A stretch of 64,000 nt of DNA from positions 1 through 64,000 of the forward strand of contig JANYJA010000134.1 in NCBI GenBank assembly GCA_025358575.1. The letters are read 5' to 3'. This DNA comes from Terriglobia bacterium. GTDB lineage: Bacteria; Acidobacteriota; Terriglobia; Bryobacterales; Bryobacteraceae. Of the stretch, positions 8,058-19,473 are shown one piece after another (within the stretch, counting starts at the first letter, position 1; every line of letters starts with the position of its first letter). A program made the position numbers and the translations under genes. The notes beneath the pieces are model-generated. The model was not told the origin of the DNA. It worked only from the letters and a program-made list of their open reading frames with translations, and ran no database searches.

Positions 8058-8065
8058 GTGAATAA
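8057..8065 (-). promoter_or_regulatory. DnaA box
   Basis: TGTGAATAA on the plus strand is TTATTCACA on the minus strand, matching the DnaA-box consensus TTATNCACA. It overlaps the proposed GTG start of dnaA (8058), which would suit autoregulation by DnaA or origin function. A lone 9-mer can occur by chance. Confidence 0.45.
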
Positions 8066-9398
8066 TCTAGGTGCCGCAGGGAATCCCTGGTCCCAAGTTA
8101 AAGTAAGGCTGGAAACGCTGCTCAGCGCGGAAAGTTATGAGAACTGGATAAGTCGTACGGAGTTCTCGCAAATTGATGGCGACCTGCTTCGCGTCACCGT
8201 TCCCGATGATCAAACCCGCGTCTGGATGGAAACCGAATATGGCGAAATTGTGCAGGAGCTTGTTCGCGGCCTCGGCCTTTCATTGCGGCGCGTCGCCTTT
8301 GAAACCGCTCTGCAAACCGGACGTGCCGGCACCCTCAATGCCCTAGTAAACGACTCCTCCCGAACCGACGAGTTTGAATCGGCTCTTACCAATCTCAATC
8401 CTAAATTTACGTTTGACACATTCGTCGTGGGGGCCTGCAACCAATTCGCGCATGCCGCTGCTCGGTCGGTGGCCACCAACCCCTCGCGCAGCTACAACCC
8501 GCTCTTCATTTATGGGGGCGTAGGAATGGGTAAAACCCACCTTATGCACGCTATAGGCCGGTCGCTTTCCAGCCAGGGCCGCATGCGTGTGGTTTACACT
8601 TCGAGCGAGCGTTTTACCAACGAGGTGGTCACCGGTATTCGCCTGGAGCGCATGGCCCAACTACGGCAACGTTACCGCTCCGCCGATGTTCTGTTGATTG
8701 ATGATATTCAACTCCTTGGTAATAAAGACCGCACGCAGGAAGAATTCTTTCATACTTTCAATGAGTTACACGAGCACCAGAAACAAATTGTGATTTCCAG
8801 CGATTCCCCGCCGAAGGAAATTCCCGGTTTGGTCGAGCGTCTACGGTCCAGGTTTGAATGGGGTTTGATGGCCGACATCCAAGCACCTGACCTGGAGACT
8901 AAAATGGCTATCCTCGACAAAAAAGCCGAGGTTGAAGGTATCCGCCTTCCAGAAGACGTCCGAATCTTCATGGCCACCAGAACGAAAACAAATGTGCGTG
9001 AGCTTGAAGGGGCATTGGTCAAATTACTTGCATATTCATCGCTCACCGGTGCCGCGATCAACCTGCCCATGGCCCAGCAGGTTTTAAAGCATCTGCTCCA
9101 CGCTCAGGACCGCCGTGTCACTATCGACACCATCCAGAAAGCGGTCGCCGACAAATTCGGTATTAAACAATCCCAGCTTAAAGAAAAGAGCAACACGAAG
9201 GCGGTGGTGCATCCCAGGCAGGTGGCTATGTATATCGTGAAGCAACTGACGGTTGCCTCGCTGCCGGAGATCGGCCGGGCATTCGGCGGCAAGCATCACA
9301 CCACGGTGATCCACTCGATCAATAAAATTGCCGAAAGGCGCCACGATGATTCAGAATTAAACAGGCTGCTCCACAGCCTAATTGACTCACTTCAATGA
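8058..9398 (+). CDS. dnaA: chromosomal replication initiator protein DnaA
   Basis: Binds oriC and opens the duplex to start replication. Domain I begins at WSQVKVRLETLLSAESYENWI. The AAA+ domain shows Walker A GGVGMGKTHL (residues about 153-162), Walker B VLLIDDIQLL and the sensor segment ELEGALVKL. Domain IV carries the DNA-binding signature FGGKHHTTVIHSI. The product is 446 residues from the GTG at 8058. Another in-frame GTG at 8013 would add 15 residues with no family resemblance and no ribosome-binding site. The linker (domain II) is short. dnaN follows after 240 bases. Confidence 0.97.
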   Translation: MNNLGAAGNPWSQVKVRLETLLSAESYENWISRTEFSQIDGDLLRVTVPDDQTRVWMETEYGEIVQELVRGLGLSLRRVAFETALQTGRAGTLNALVNDSSRTDEFESALTNLNPKFTFDTFVVGACNQFAHAAARSVATNPSRSYNPLFIYGGVGMGKTHLMHAIGRSLSSQGRMRVVYTSSERFTNEVVTGIRLERMAQLRQRYRSADVLLIDDIQLLGNKDRTQEEFFHTFNELHEHQKQIVISSDSPPKEIPGLVERLRSRFEWGLMADIQAPDLETKMAILDKKAEVEGIRLPEDVRIFMATRTKTNVRELEGALVKLLAYSSLTGAAINLPMAQQVLKHLLHAQDRRVTIDTIQKAVADKFGIKQSQLKEKSNTKAVVHPRQVAMYIVKQLTVASLPEIGRAFGGKHHTTVIHSINKIAERRHDDSELNRLLHSLIDSLQ

Positions 9399-9428
9399 GT
9401 TTTTGGTTTTTCTTCCACAGGGTATCGG

Positions 9429-9443
9429 GCTCGGGTCCCGAGC
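9429..9443. repeat. hairpin-forming inverted repeat after dnaA
   Basis: GCTCGG-GTC-CCGAGC forms a perfect 6-bp stem with a 3-base loop, 30 bases after the dnaA stop. There is no T-run after it, so it is at best a weak or Rho-assisted terminator, or an RNA processing site between dnaA and dnaN. Confidence 0.35.
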
Positions 9444-9558
9444 TTCTGTGTAAATTGGGTGTCGGTCGGTCTTTTCGCTCTTTGATTGCGCCACTTTTGC
9501 ACACTCAAGCAGTGCGGAAAGCGGTAGGATTTTGTATAATTTAGAGAGACTTCAACAT

Positions 9559-9588
9559 TTCGACAGGCCCCACGAATACGGTTATATT
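9559..9588 (+). promoter_or_regulatory. candidate promoter of dnaN
   Basis: TTCGAC at 9559 and TATATT at 9583, 18 bases apart, resemble a sigma-70 promoter about 50 bases before the dnaN ATG. A perfect TATAAT also occurs at 9535-9540 but has no good -35 at the right distance. Either could drive dnaN-gyrB separately from dnaA. Confidence 0.3.
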
Positions 9589-9638
9589 TTGTATTCATTT
9601 TTTAGTTAAGAACAGTAGTATAGGGGACGTTCACTTCT

Positions 9639-10754
9639 ATGGAATTCACGGTCGGTAAATTGGATCTAGTTCGGGAGTTAAGTCTCACGCAGGGCGTCGT
9701 CGAGAAGAAGTCAACCATCCCCATTCTCGCTAATATTCTGCTGGAGGCTCACGGGGACCGTCTGACCCTGACCGCCACGGATCTGGAACTTGGAATCCGC
9801 TGCTCCTGCCCCGCTCGAGTGAAGAAAGAGGGGGCAGGCACGGTTCCGGCCCGGCGTCTGCTGGATTACGTTAGATTGCTTCCGGAAGCGGACATCACCA
9901 TCAAGTTTCTGGAAAACCACTGGGCGAACCTTACCTGTGGTCGCTCGCGCACTAAAATGGCCGGAATGTCTCGCGAGAGCTTTCCTGAGCTTCCAGTTAT
10001 GCCGGAAGCCGTTGCGCAGATCCCGTACAAACAGCTTTCGTCGATGATCTCGCGAACGGTCTTCGCAATTTCGATGGAAGAATCCAGATTTACGCTGAAT
10101 GGGGCGCTGCTGGTCCTCCAGGACGGCGCGATCACAATGGTTTCTACCGACGGACACCGGCTCGCTTACATCCAGAACGTACTGGCGGATGGGGACGCGC
10201 ATAGTTTTCGCGCGCTGGTTCCCCGCAAGGCCATGGGTGAGATCGTCAAGTTGGCTGACGAAGGCACCGCGGACGACAAAGTATCGTTGGCGGGCGACGA
10301 CAATCACCTATTTTTTAAGTTTGGCGAGCGCCTCCTGATCACCCGTAAATTGACGGGTAACTTTCCAGATTACGAACGTGTCCTCCCGAAGGAAAATACC
10401 CATATCGCGACGCTGGCTAAGCTAGAAATACGCTCGGCCATCGAGCGTGTGGCCCAGTTTGCCGATGAGCGTTCCAAAGCCATTCGCGTCCAATTCTCTC
10501 CGGGTGAAGTGCGGGTGTTTTCATCTTCGGTCGAAACCGGCGAGAGTGAAGAGAACGTCCCCTCTGAATACAAGGGGCCAGAACTTGAAATTGGATTCAA
10601 CGCGCAGTATCTGCTGGATTTTTTGCGCGCCATATCTCAGGACCAGGTAGCCTTCGCCCTGAAAGATGAAAAGAGTGCCGGAGAGTTGCAGCCCGCCTCC
10701 ACGGAAAGCATCAACGGACATTACCGCTACGTGGTAATGCCCATGCGAATTTGA
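9639..10754 (+). CDS. dnaN: DNA polymerase III beta subunit (sliding clamp)
   Basis: 371 residues, normal length for the ring-shaped clamp that holds replicative polymerase on DNA. It shows the three-domain pattern: amino-terminal KKSTIPILANILLEA with TATDLELGI, the middle FTLNGALL / STDGHRLAY segment, and the terminal YVVMPMRI, where the last residues line the partner-binding pocket. It lies between dnaA and gyrB as in many bacteria, but the usual recF gene is not between dnaN and gyrB. Confidence 0.97.
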   Translation: MEFTVGKLDLVRELSLTQGVVEKKSTIPILANILLEAHGDRLTLTATDLELGIRCSCPARVKKEGAGTVPARRLLDYVRLLPEADITIKFLENHWANLTCGRSRTKMAGMSRESFPELPVMPEAVAQIPYKQLSSMISRTVFAISMEESRFTLNGALLVLQDGAITMVSTDGHRLAYIQNVLADGDAHSFRALVPRKAMGEIVKLADEGTADDKVSLAGDDNHLFFKFGERLLITRKLTGNFPDYERVLPKENTHIATLAKLEIRSAIERVAQFADERSKAIRVQFSPGEVRVFSSSVETGESEENVPSEYKGPELEIGFNAQYLLDFLRAISQDQVAFALKDEKSAGELQPASTESINGHYRYVVMPMRI

Positions 10755-10777
10755 GCGGTTCCCCAAGGAAGTAGTGA

Positions 10778-13213
<2,436 letters not shown>

Positions 13214-13221
13214 CGCTATAT

Positions 13222-13237
13222 CGCGTGTTGCCACGCG
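13222..13237. terminator. hairpin downstream of gyrB
   Basis: CGCGTG-TTGC-CACGCG is a perfect 6-bp stem with a 4-base loop, 8 bases after the gyrB stop. No run of T follows, so intrinsic termination is uncertain. Confidence 0.35.
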
Positions 13238-13268
13238 CAGTTGCGGGGGCATCTGGTAGACTTCCTCA

Positions 13269-15968
13269 GTGAAACGTTCCCTGCTGCCTTTGATGCTCCT
13301 GTGTGGGACAGAGGTTCTAGCCCAGGTGCCGACGGAAACAGCGCCGGATCAGGTGCAAGGAACTCTCACCGTTGTCATTGAGGATTACTTCGCTCAGCAC
13401 CGAGCTGTAACCAGATACTTTGTCCGGGATCAGGCTGGCCGGGATATCGAGCTTTCATTCCGACACGAGCCGGTAGAGGCTTTGACACCTGGCGCGCTGG
13501 TGAGAAGCCGGGGAAAGATGAAAGGAGAATCCTTCGAAGTTTCCGAGTTTCACTTGGTTGAGTCTACTCAGTTAGCGGAGAAAGCCGCAAGGATTTCGCC
13601 GTCAGTCACTGGAATCCCTGGCCTTCCGGCAATCACACCTTCCAGCGGCGTTCAAAAAACGCTGGTATTCAATCTGGTTTCCGCAGTAGCCGGATCGGAA
13701 ACCCCCAGGTTTTCCAATGGGCAGCTTCGGCAAATCATGTTCGCTGCGACCGGCTTGAGCGTAAACACTCTCTATTTAGAGAGCTCCTTCAATACGGTTA
13801 GTTTTTCCGGCGATATCATCGGACCTTATAAGGTGACTGACCCGACGACCTGCGACGTACCAAGCATCACGTCCCAGGCAGTTCAAGCAGCGAAAACAGC
13901 TGGAATTGATAGCTCATCATATTCCCACTTGATCTACATGCTGCCAAGCGACATGATTAAGTACTGCACGTTTGGCGGCACATCTACGCTGGGGGGTACA
14001 CCATCCGTCGAATGGATCAATACCGGGGCCTTTGGTCCTGCGGACACCAATGTGTTTCCAGCCCTAACACACGAGCTTGGGCACGGATTGAAGATGGCGC
14101 ACGCCCAAGCGATTGCTGCCGATGGGAGCTTTTCGGAATACGGAGACGATTCTTGCCTTATGGGCAACGGAGGTTACCGCATTATCGAATACAACGTCGT
14201 TCACCGGATTCAAGAAGGCTGGATTCCGCTTAGCAATGTTTTGCAGGTGAGTGCACCCGGTACCTACACTGTGAATTTCGCGGAGACCCAATCGAACCAG
14301 GTGCTGGCGCTACAGATAACCACCCCGGGTTCCACAGGCAACATGTTCATTTCGTACCGCCAGCCTATAGGGCAAGACGCGAACCTTCCGTCCGCATTTT
14401 TAGGCGCTGCATCCATCACGTATTGGAAGGGGGGCAGCAACAAGAGCCAACTTGCGACCAATTACCCCTGGGGCGGCGCGCTCTCCGATAACCAGAAATT
14501 TAACTCGCCCGACGGAACCGTTGCCATTCGCCAGATCTCTCACACTGATACCAGCGTGATGGTTGAGGTCTCAACATACACCAACGCGAGCGTGTCCGCT
14601 GCAAGCAACCTAGGGGGCTTTCTGACGCCCGAAATTATTTCAACTGTTTACGGCACAGGGCTCGCAACAGGAACGGCCTCAGCTCAGGAACTTCCGTTGC
14701 CGACCAATCTCCTTGGGACAAGTGTTCAGGTCATCGACATTCTTGGCACTGCCCGACTCGCGCCCCTCTACTTCGTTTCTCCCACCCAGGTCAATTATGA
14801 AATGCCAGCCGGAACTGCCGTGGGCGTCTCCGAAGTAGATGTTACGTCCGGAACAGGAGCGGTCAGCACTGGAGCGATTCAAATCGCGCCCGTTAGCCCC
14901 GGCCTGTTCCTGCTGAATGACGCTGAACTGGCAGCCGGCGCGATTTTGCGAGTGAAAGCCAACGGCGCTCAAACCACGGAAGCGATCTTTAAGCAAGATG
15001 CGTCCGGAGTTTTGGTGCCTCTTCCGGTTGACATGAGCGATCCGTCCGATCAGTTATATTTGACTCTCTACGGTACCGGTCTCCGAGCAGCGGGAACCAG
15101 TGGCATAAAGGTAAATATCGCCGGGTTCGCTGCGCCGGTAACCTACGCCGGACCGCAGGGATCCCTGGTGGGGCTGGACCAAGTGAACGTGCGCCTTCCA
15201 CAATCGCTGGCGGGAGCAGGCATCGCCCCAATCTTCCTGTCCGCCAATGGCCTCAGCGCCAACCCAGCGGCCATTTCTATCGCGGGGAAGCCCAGCCCAC
15301 CTACCGTTGCGACAAATCCGATCATTCTGGCGCAAGACAACTTTAACGTTCCGCCCTATATTCTGGGCGACCTTAGCGGGCAGCCGGTTGGCGGGACTGG
15401 ATTCACGGGTACTTGGCTTGGAATTCTAGGGCAGGGGTTGACTGTCACCGGACCCGGCCTTGTGGGCAGACCCGCGGTTACGGCACAAAATTCAGGTGAG
15501 TGCGCGACTTTTGCACCCGCTCTAAATTTTGGAGGTCAGCTCTTCATCAGCATGAATGTCGCGAATCAACTTAGTGCGAATTTGAGTTCGTCCAGGTTGC
15601 AGTTGAATTTCAACACTACTCCAGCCGGTGTTGTTTATTTGGGCGGGCTCGGATTACATTCCAACTTCAATCTGACCGTAGACAACGGGGCGGGATCTTC
15701 GGTGACCGCTCAGACTGCGCTCGCGTCGACGGGCTCGCACAGAATAGTTGGTGTACTCGATCCAATTGGTGACCAGATTGCAATTTTTGTGGATCCGACC
15801 GAGAAGAGCTTCTATACCTCCGCAAACGCCAACAACGCCGATGCCGTCGCCCACTGGGTTCCACCACCGACGCTTTCATTCAACAGCTACTGTTTAATTG
15901 AGAATCTATCCGACCAAGTAACTTTTAGTCATATCGCCTTCTCAACAAATTCCAAGCGGATCCATTGA
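13269..15968 (+). CDS. secreted M11-like zinc metalloprotease with TIGR03437 module
   Basis: 899 residues from a GTG start with signal peptide LLPLMLLCGTEVLAQ. The protease domain (about 125-430) contains HELGHGLKMAH: His268, Glu269, His272 and His278 form the metzincin HExxHxxxxxH zinc site, followed by a Met-turn-like CLMGN. This resembles gametolysin/M11 peptidases. Residues about 450-680 are the TIGR03437 carboxy-terminal domain (PEIISTVYGTGLATG, PLYFVSPTQVNYEMP, DQLYLTLYGTGLR) found almost only in Solibacter relatives. The last 200 residues form a further lectin-like beta region. It should act outside the cell on proteins. It converges with the ABC ATPase gene. Confidence 0.85.
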   Translation: MKRSLLPLMLLCGTEVLAQVPTETAPDQVQGTLTVVIEDYFAQHRAVTRYFVRDQAGRDIELSFRHEPVEALTPGALVRSRGKMKGESFEVSEFHLVESTQLAEKAARISPSVTGIPGLPAITPSSGVQKTLVFNLVSAVAGSETPRFSNGQLRQIMFAATGLSVNTLYLESSFNTVSFSGDIIGPYKVTDPTTCDVPSITSQAVQAAKTAGIDSSSYSHLIYMLPSDMIKYCTFGGTSTLGGTPSVEWINTGAFGPADTNVFPALTHELGHGLKMAHAQAIAADGSFSEYGDDSCLMGNGGYRIIEYNVVHRIQEGWIPLSNVLQVSAPGTYTVNFAETQSNQVLALQITTPGSTGNMFISYRQPIGQDANLPSAFLGAASITYWKGGSNKSQLATNYPWGGALSDNQKFNSPDGTVAIRQISHTDTSVMVEVSTYTNASVSAASNLGGFLTPEIISTVYGTGLATGTASAQELPLPTNLLGTSVQVIDILGTARLAPLYFVSPTQVNYEMPAGTAVGVSEVDVTSGTGAVSTGAIQIAPVSPGLFLLNDAELAAGAILRVKANGAQTTEAIFKQDASGVLVPLPVDMSDPSDQLYLTLYGTGLRAAGTSGIKVNIAGFAAPVTYAGPQGSLVGLDQVNVRLPQSLAGAGIAPIFLSANGLSANPAAISIAGKPSPPTVATNPIILAQDNFNVPPYILGDLSGQPVGGTGFTGTWLGILGQGLTVTGPGLVGRPAVTAQNSGECATFAPALNFGGQLFISMNVANQLSANLSSSRLQLNFNTTPAGVVYLGGLGLHSNFNLTVDNGAGSSVTAQTALASTGSHRIVGVLDPIGDQIAIFVDPTEKSFYTSANANNADAVAHWVPPPTLSFNSYCLIENLSDQVTFSHIAFSTNSKRIH

Positions 15969-15983
15969 GGAGACGTCTGCCTT

Positions 15984-16733
15984 CTACTTCGCGTGCGGCG
16001 TCAGCTCGTCTTTTTCCACTTTGCCGTCGCGCACATGAATAATCCGGTGCGCATGCATCGCAATCTCCAGCTCGTGCGTCACCAGAATAATCGTATTGCC
16101 TTGCGAATATAGCCGCTCGAAGAGCGTCATGATTTCATTGCCCGTCGCCGAATCCAGATTTCCCGTCGGCTCGTCAGCCAACAGGATCGACGGGTTATTC
16201 ACTAGCGCCCGCGCGATCGCCACACGCTGTCTCTGACCGCCCGATAGTTCATTGGGCTTGTGATACATGCGCTCTTCCAGATCCACTTGCCGGAGCGCCG
16301 TCTTGGCGCGTTCGATCCGCACATCTGTCGGAGTGCCGCTATAAATCAGAGGCAGTTCCACATTGTGCAGCGCACTTGCCCGAGGCAGCAAATTGAAGGT
16401 TTGAAAAACGAATCCAATCTCTTTGTTGCGGATGCGCGCCAACTGGTCATCGGTCATCTCGCTAACCAGCGAGCCGTTGATATAATACTGCCCGCGAGTC
16501 GGGGAATCGAGGCACCCGATGAGATTCATCAAGGTCGATTTCCCCGACCCCGACGGCCCCATAATCGCCACATACTCACCCCGCTTGATCTCGATATCCA
16601 CGCCCGAGACCGCGTTGATCTCCTGGTCGCCCATGATGTAGGTCTTCCAGAGATCGTAGGTGCGGATTACGATGTTATCGCGCTTGAGCTGCTCGCCGCG
16701 CTGTTCGGCCAATTCGGTGACTGCTGTTGCCAT
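15984..16733 (-). CDS. ABC transporter ATP-binding protein (MacB/LolD type)
   Basis: 249 residues with Walker [11 protein letters not shown]-loop [20 protein letters not shown], signature [15 protein letters not shown] and Walker [14 protein letters not shown]. The TFNLLPR...VELPL pattern is that of the LolD/MacB/FtsE group, which pairs with FtsX-type permeases in export or lipoprotein release. It follows the MacA-like adaptor gene by 25 bases in the same operon. No permease is fused to it or adjacent in this window, so the membrane partner must be encoded elsewhere. The first about 25 residues precede the ATPase core and are variable. Confidence 0.93.
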   Translation of the reverse strand: MATAVTELAEQRGEQLKRDNIVIRTYDLWKTYIMGDQEINAVSGVDIEIKRGEYVAIMGPSGSGKSTLMNLIGCLDSPTRGQYYINGSLVSEMTDDQLARIRNKEIGFVFQTFNLLPRASALHNVELPLIYSGTPTDVRIERAKTALRQVDLEERMYHKPNELSGGQRQRVAIARALVNNPSILLADEPTGNLDSATGNEIMTLFERLYSQGNTIILVTHELEIAMHAHRIIHVRDGKVEKDELTPHAK

Positions 16734-16758
16734 GACGATAGACTCCTGTGCCTGCCCG

Positions 16759-18171
16759 CTACGAAGTCTTCGTCGCCGGCTTATTATCCACCTTTACCTG
16801 CGCCGCATTGCGAAGGGTGCGAATAACCTGATACGTACCGGTAACGATTTCGTCGCCATCTTTTAAGCCGCCAGTAACTTCAATATCGGTTGCGCCAGTG
16901 ATGCCCGTCTCCACTTTGCGGAATTCCGCCTTACTGTTGGCGATCACGAACACTCCCTGAATTTCCTCTTTGCGCGCCTTCTCGGCAGCCGGATCGAGCT
17001 TAACATCCCCAGCCCCATTCGAAGACTTCGCATCCAGATCGCCCTTTTGGCGAATCGTCAGTGCCTGAATCGGCACCGTCAGGATGTGAGCGCGGGTGGC
17101 CGTCGTGATCTTCGCGGTACACGAAAGACCGGGCCGCAGCTCATCAGGAGGATTATCAAGCGCCACCACCACCTTAAAATCCTTCGCTTCCTGGCTGGAG
17201 CTGGTGCTTTGCGAAGCGGCCACGCCGGTGGATCGCAATATTGCAGTGTTCCCGATTTCGATTACATGACCCTTGAAAGTCTTGTTTGGAATGGCGTCAA
17301 CCGTTACGTCGGCGTTCTGACCCATCTGGACGTTGACGATATCCGTCTCGTCAACCTTCACTTCAGCCGTGATGAGCGACATATCGGCAATCGTCATGAT
17401 CGTGCTCGAAGCCGAATTTTGAATTCCCTGCACCACCGTCTCGCCGACGCGCACCGGTAGATTAGTCACAACGCCGTCGAGCGGGGCGTAAGCATTATGC
17501 TTCCGCAGGATGTCGGAGAAGCGCGTAAGAGTAGCTTTACTCTGGGCGATCTTGCGCTGCGCGGCGGAGGACTGTGCGGTCATCTGCATCACCTGCGCCT
17601 TCGCCTGGGTTAGCCGGGCTTCCGCTTCTTTCAGCGCATAACGCTGCCCGTCGAAAGCCGCTTGGCGCACATCGAAGTCCTGTTTCGCGATCAGCTTGTC
17701 GTTGAACAGTTGCTTGCCGCGGTCAAAATCAAGCTTGGCCTTTTCCAGATCGGCGCGCGTACGCTCGATGGTAGCCTCCAGGGTGATGAGGTTGTCCTGC
17801 GCCGCGTTCACCCCAGCTTCCGTCGCCGCCGAGTCCGCCTCAGCCGAACTCAACCCTGCCCGCTGTGCGCTTACATCGGCTTCCGGCTGGATGGATTCTA
17901 TGCGAGCCAGGAGCTGACCCTTCTTCACGTGATCGCCTTCTTTTACCAGAATGGCCGTCAGTTCACCCATCGCGTTTGCGCCGATGTTGATGTAATTGCG
18001 AGGCTTAACTTCCCCGGAAGCCGTGACCACGCTGGCCAGATCCTGCTTCACCACGCGACCGGTTTGCACCGTCACAATGCCCCGCTGACTGTATTTAACG
18101 CTGGCTAGAACGCCTCCAGCCACGAGTAACACCACCACTACGGCGATGATAATTTTCCACTTGCTTTTCAC
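16759..18171 (-). CDS. MacA/HlyD-family efflux periplasmic adaptor
   Basis: 470 residues from a GTG start at 18171 with AGGAG upstream. One amino-terminal membrane anchor ([17 protein letters not shown]). The lipoyl half-motifs ([30 protein letters not shown] and [25 protein letters not shown], each quoted in part) flank a long coiled-coil hairpin at about 95-215, followed by beta-barrel and membrane-proximal domains. It is typical of adaptors linking an inner-membrane ABC exporter to an outer-membrane channel, here probably with the ATPase downstream. An insert of about 30 residues near 385-420 ([20 protein letters not shown]) is uncommon. A palindrome sits over its promoter. Confidence 0.9.
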   Translation of the reverse strand: MKSKWKIIIAVVVVLLVAGGVLASVKYSQRGIVTVQTGRVVKQDLASVVTASGEVKPRNYINIGANAMGELTAILVKEGDHVKKGQLLARIESIQPEADVSAQRAGLSSAEADSAATEAGVNAAQDNLITLEATIERTRADLEKAKLDFDRGKQLFNDKLIAKQDFDVRQAAFDGQRYALKEAEARLTQAKAQVMQMTAQSSAAQRKIAQSKATLTRFSDILRKHNAYAPLDGVVTNLPVRVGETVVQGIQNSASSTIMTIADMSLITAEVKVDETDIVNVQMGQNADVTVDAIPNKTFKGHVIEIGNTAILRSTGVAASQSTSSSQEAKDFKVVVALDNPPDELRPGLSCTAKITTATRAHILTVPIQALTIRQKGDLDAKSSNGAGDVKLDPAAEKARKEEIQGVFVIANSKAEFRKVETGITGATDIEVTGGLKDGDEIVTGTYQVIRTLRNAAQVKVDNKPATKTS

Positions 18172-18204
18172 GATGGGGAACTCCTAAGGAAGCTAAAACG
18201 TTCA

Positions 18205-18224
18205 ACTGATTGAATTGGTTCAGT
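18205..18224. promoter_or_regulatory. candidate repressor operator of the MacA/ABC operon
   Basis: An imperfect 20-bp palindrome with perfect outer arms ACTGA-N10-TCAGT and a central AATT. It lies just downstream of a TATACT -10-like hexamer on the minus strand (18234-18229), where a repressor would block transcription start of the adaptor gene at 18171. The form resembles TetR-family operators for efflux genes. The regulator gene is not adjacent. Confidence 0.35.
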
Positions 18225-18283
18225 AAATAGTATAAACGGAGACGGATTCTCTCCAGTTCGCCCTTTACAAGTCTTTACCGAGA

Positions 18284-18556
18284 CTATTGTCCCGATTTCC
18301 AGCTCACCCGATCGGGGGTGGTGTTCGTGCAGCGGTTCGTCGCATCCATTCCGGATGCCAATTGCGCGCAGGTATTTTCGGTCGCGGCCCGCAGCGCCAA
18401 GTCATGAGAATCGGCTTTCGCCGTCCGGCAAGCGGTTCGGCCGTCAAAAGTAATACAGACTTCGCAGCGGTATGCCGTGTTCCCGAAAGTGGCGAAAATA
18501 ATGGCCGCTAACACCACCAGGCCAAATAGAATGCCCAGCAGGACCGGTTTTTTCAC
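18284..18556 (-). CDS. small membrane-anchored protein
   Basis: 90 residues from a GTG start that overlaps the accA stop (GTGA, 18553-18556), so it is probably translated by coupling to accA. One amino-terminal helix ([20 protein letters not shown]) should anchor it with the rest outside. The outer part has Cys residues in [21 protein letters not shown] and NRCTN: an even spread compatible with disulfides in the periplasm. The family is unknown to me. Confidence 0.65.
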   Translation of the reverse strand: MKKPVLLGILFGLVVLAAIIFATFGNTAYRCEVCITFDGRTACRTAKADSHDLALRAATENTCAQLASGMDATNRCTNTTPDRVSWKSGQ

Positions 18557-19386
18557 GCGAAGAAGTTTCCCATTTTGCGAAACTTGCTATAGCGCTGCTG
18601 CACCAGTTCGTCCGCCGACATCTTAGTCAACTCATCCAGAGCCCCGGACAAGGTGGATCGCAGCGTCTCCGCCGCCAGTTCCGGACTGATGTGCGCGCCG
18701 CCTTCGGGCTCAGGGATGATTCCGTCGATCAGGCCAAGCTCCAGGAGATCTTCCGCCGTCAGCTTAAGAGCCGCGGCGGCCAGTTCCGCTTTGGCCGAAT
18801 CGCGCCAGATGATGGCGGCGCAACTTTCCGGCGAAATTACGCTGTAGACGGCGTTTTCCATCATGTACACCCGGTTTCCGACGCCGAGCGCGAGTGCGCC
18901 GCCGCTGCCGCCCTCGCCAATACACACCGCAATCACCGGCACGGTCAGGCGCGCCATCTCCCGCAAGCTGCGCGCAATGGCTTCGGCCTGGCCGCGCTCT
19001 TCCGCGTCAATCCCCGGATAGGCGCCGGGCGTATCCATTAAGGTGATGATAGGTCGGCCAAACTTCGCGGCCAACTGCATGGCACGGATCGCCTTCCTAT
19101 ATCCCTCCGGTTTAGGCATGCCGAAATTGCGATGCAGCTTCTGTTTGGTGTCGCGGCCTTTTTGTTCGCCCACCAACATGACTGGCCGCCCATCGAGAAA
19201 ACCCATCCCACAGATGATGGCGGCGTCGTCACCGTATAACCGGTCGCCGTGAATCTCATCGAAATCCGTCAGCAGTCGCTGAATGTAATCCGTTGTATGC
19301 GGACGCTTGGCGTGTCGGGCACACTGTACGCGTTCCCAAGCCGGATGTTTTACAGTGGGTTCGGGTTTTTCTAATTGCGGACTCAT
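18553..19386 (-). CDS. accA: acetyl-CoA carboxylase carboxyltransferase subunit alpha
   Basis: 277 residues. It transfers CO2 from carboxybiotin to acetyl-CoA together with AccD to make malonyl-CoA, the first step of fatty acid synthesis. Visible signatures are [47 protein letters not shown] and the oxyanion segment [15 protein letters not shown]. It is about 40 residues shorter at the amino terminus than E. coli AccA, a common difference outside proteobacteria. A small membrane protein is coupled downstream; accD is not in this window. Confidence 0.96.
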   Translation of the reverse strand: MSPQLEKPEPTVKHPAWERVQCARHAKRPHTTDYIQRLLTDFDEIHGDRLYGDDAAIICGMGFLDGRPVMLVGEQKGRDTKQKLHRNFGMPKPEGYRKAIRAMQLAAKFGRPIITLMDTPGAYPGIDAEERGQAEAIARSLREMARLTVPVIAVCIGEGGSGGALALGVGNRVYMMENAVYSVISPESCAAIIWRDSAKAELAAAALKLTAEDLLELGLIDGIIPEPEGGAHISPELAAETLRSTLSGALDELTKMSADELVQQRYSKFRKMGNFFA

Positions 19387-19473
19387 GCGTGCGTCTCCTC
19401 GGAAACTTAATGTTTCAGGATAGCCTTTTTCGTTGAGAACTACCGAACAGATCCTTTACCATCATGAAGTCCA

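Noticed and set aside
9535-9540. Perfect TATAAT before dnaN
   Set aside because: There is no -35 hexamer at 16-18 bases, so I do not list it as a promoter on its own.
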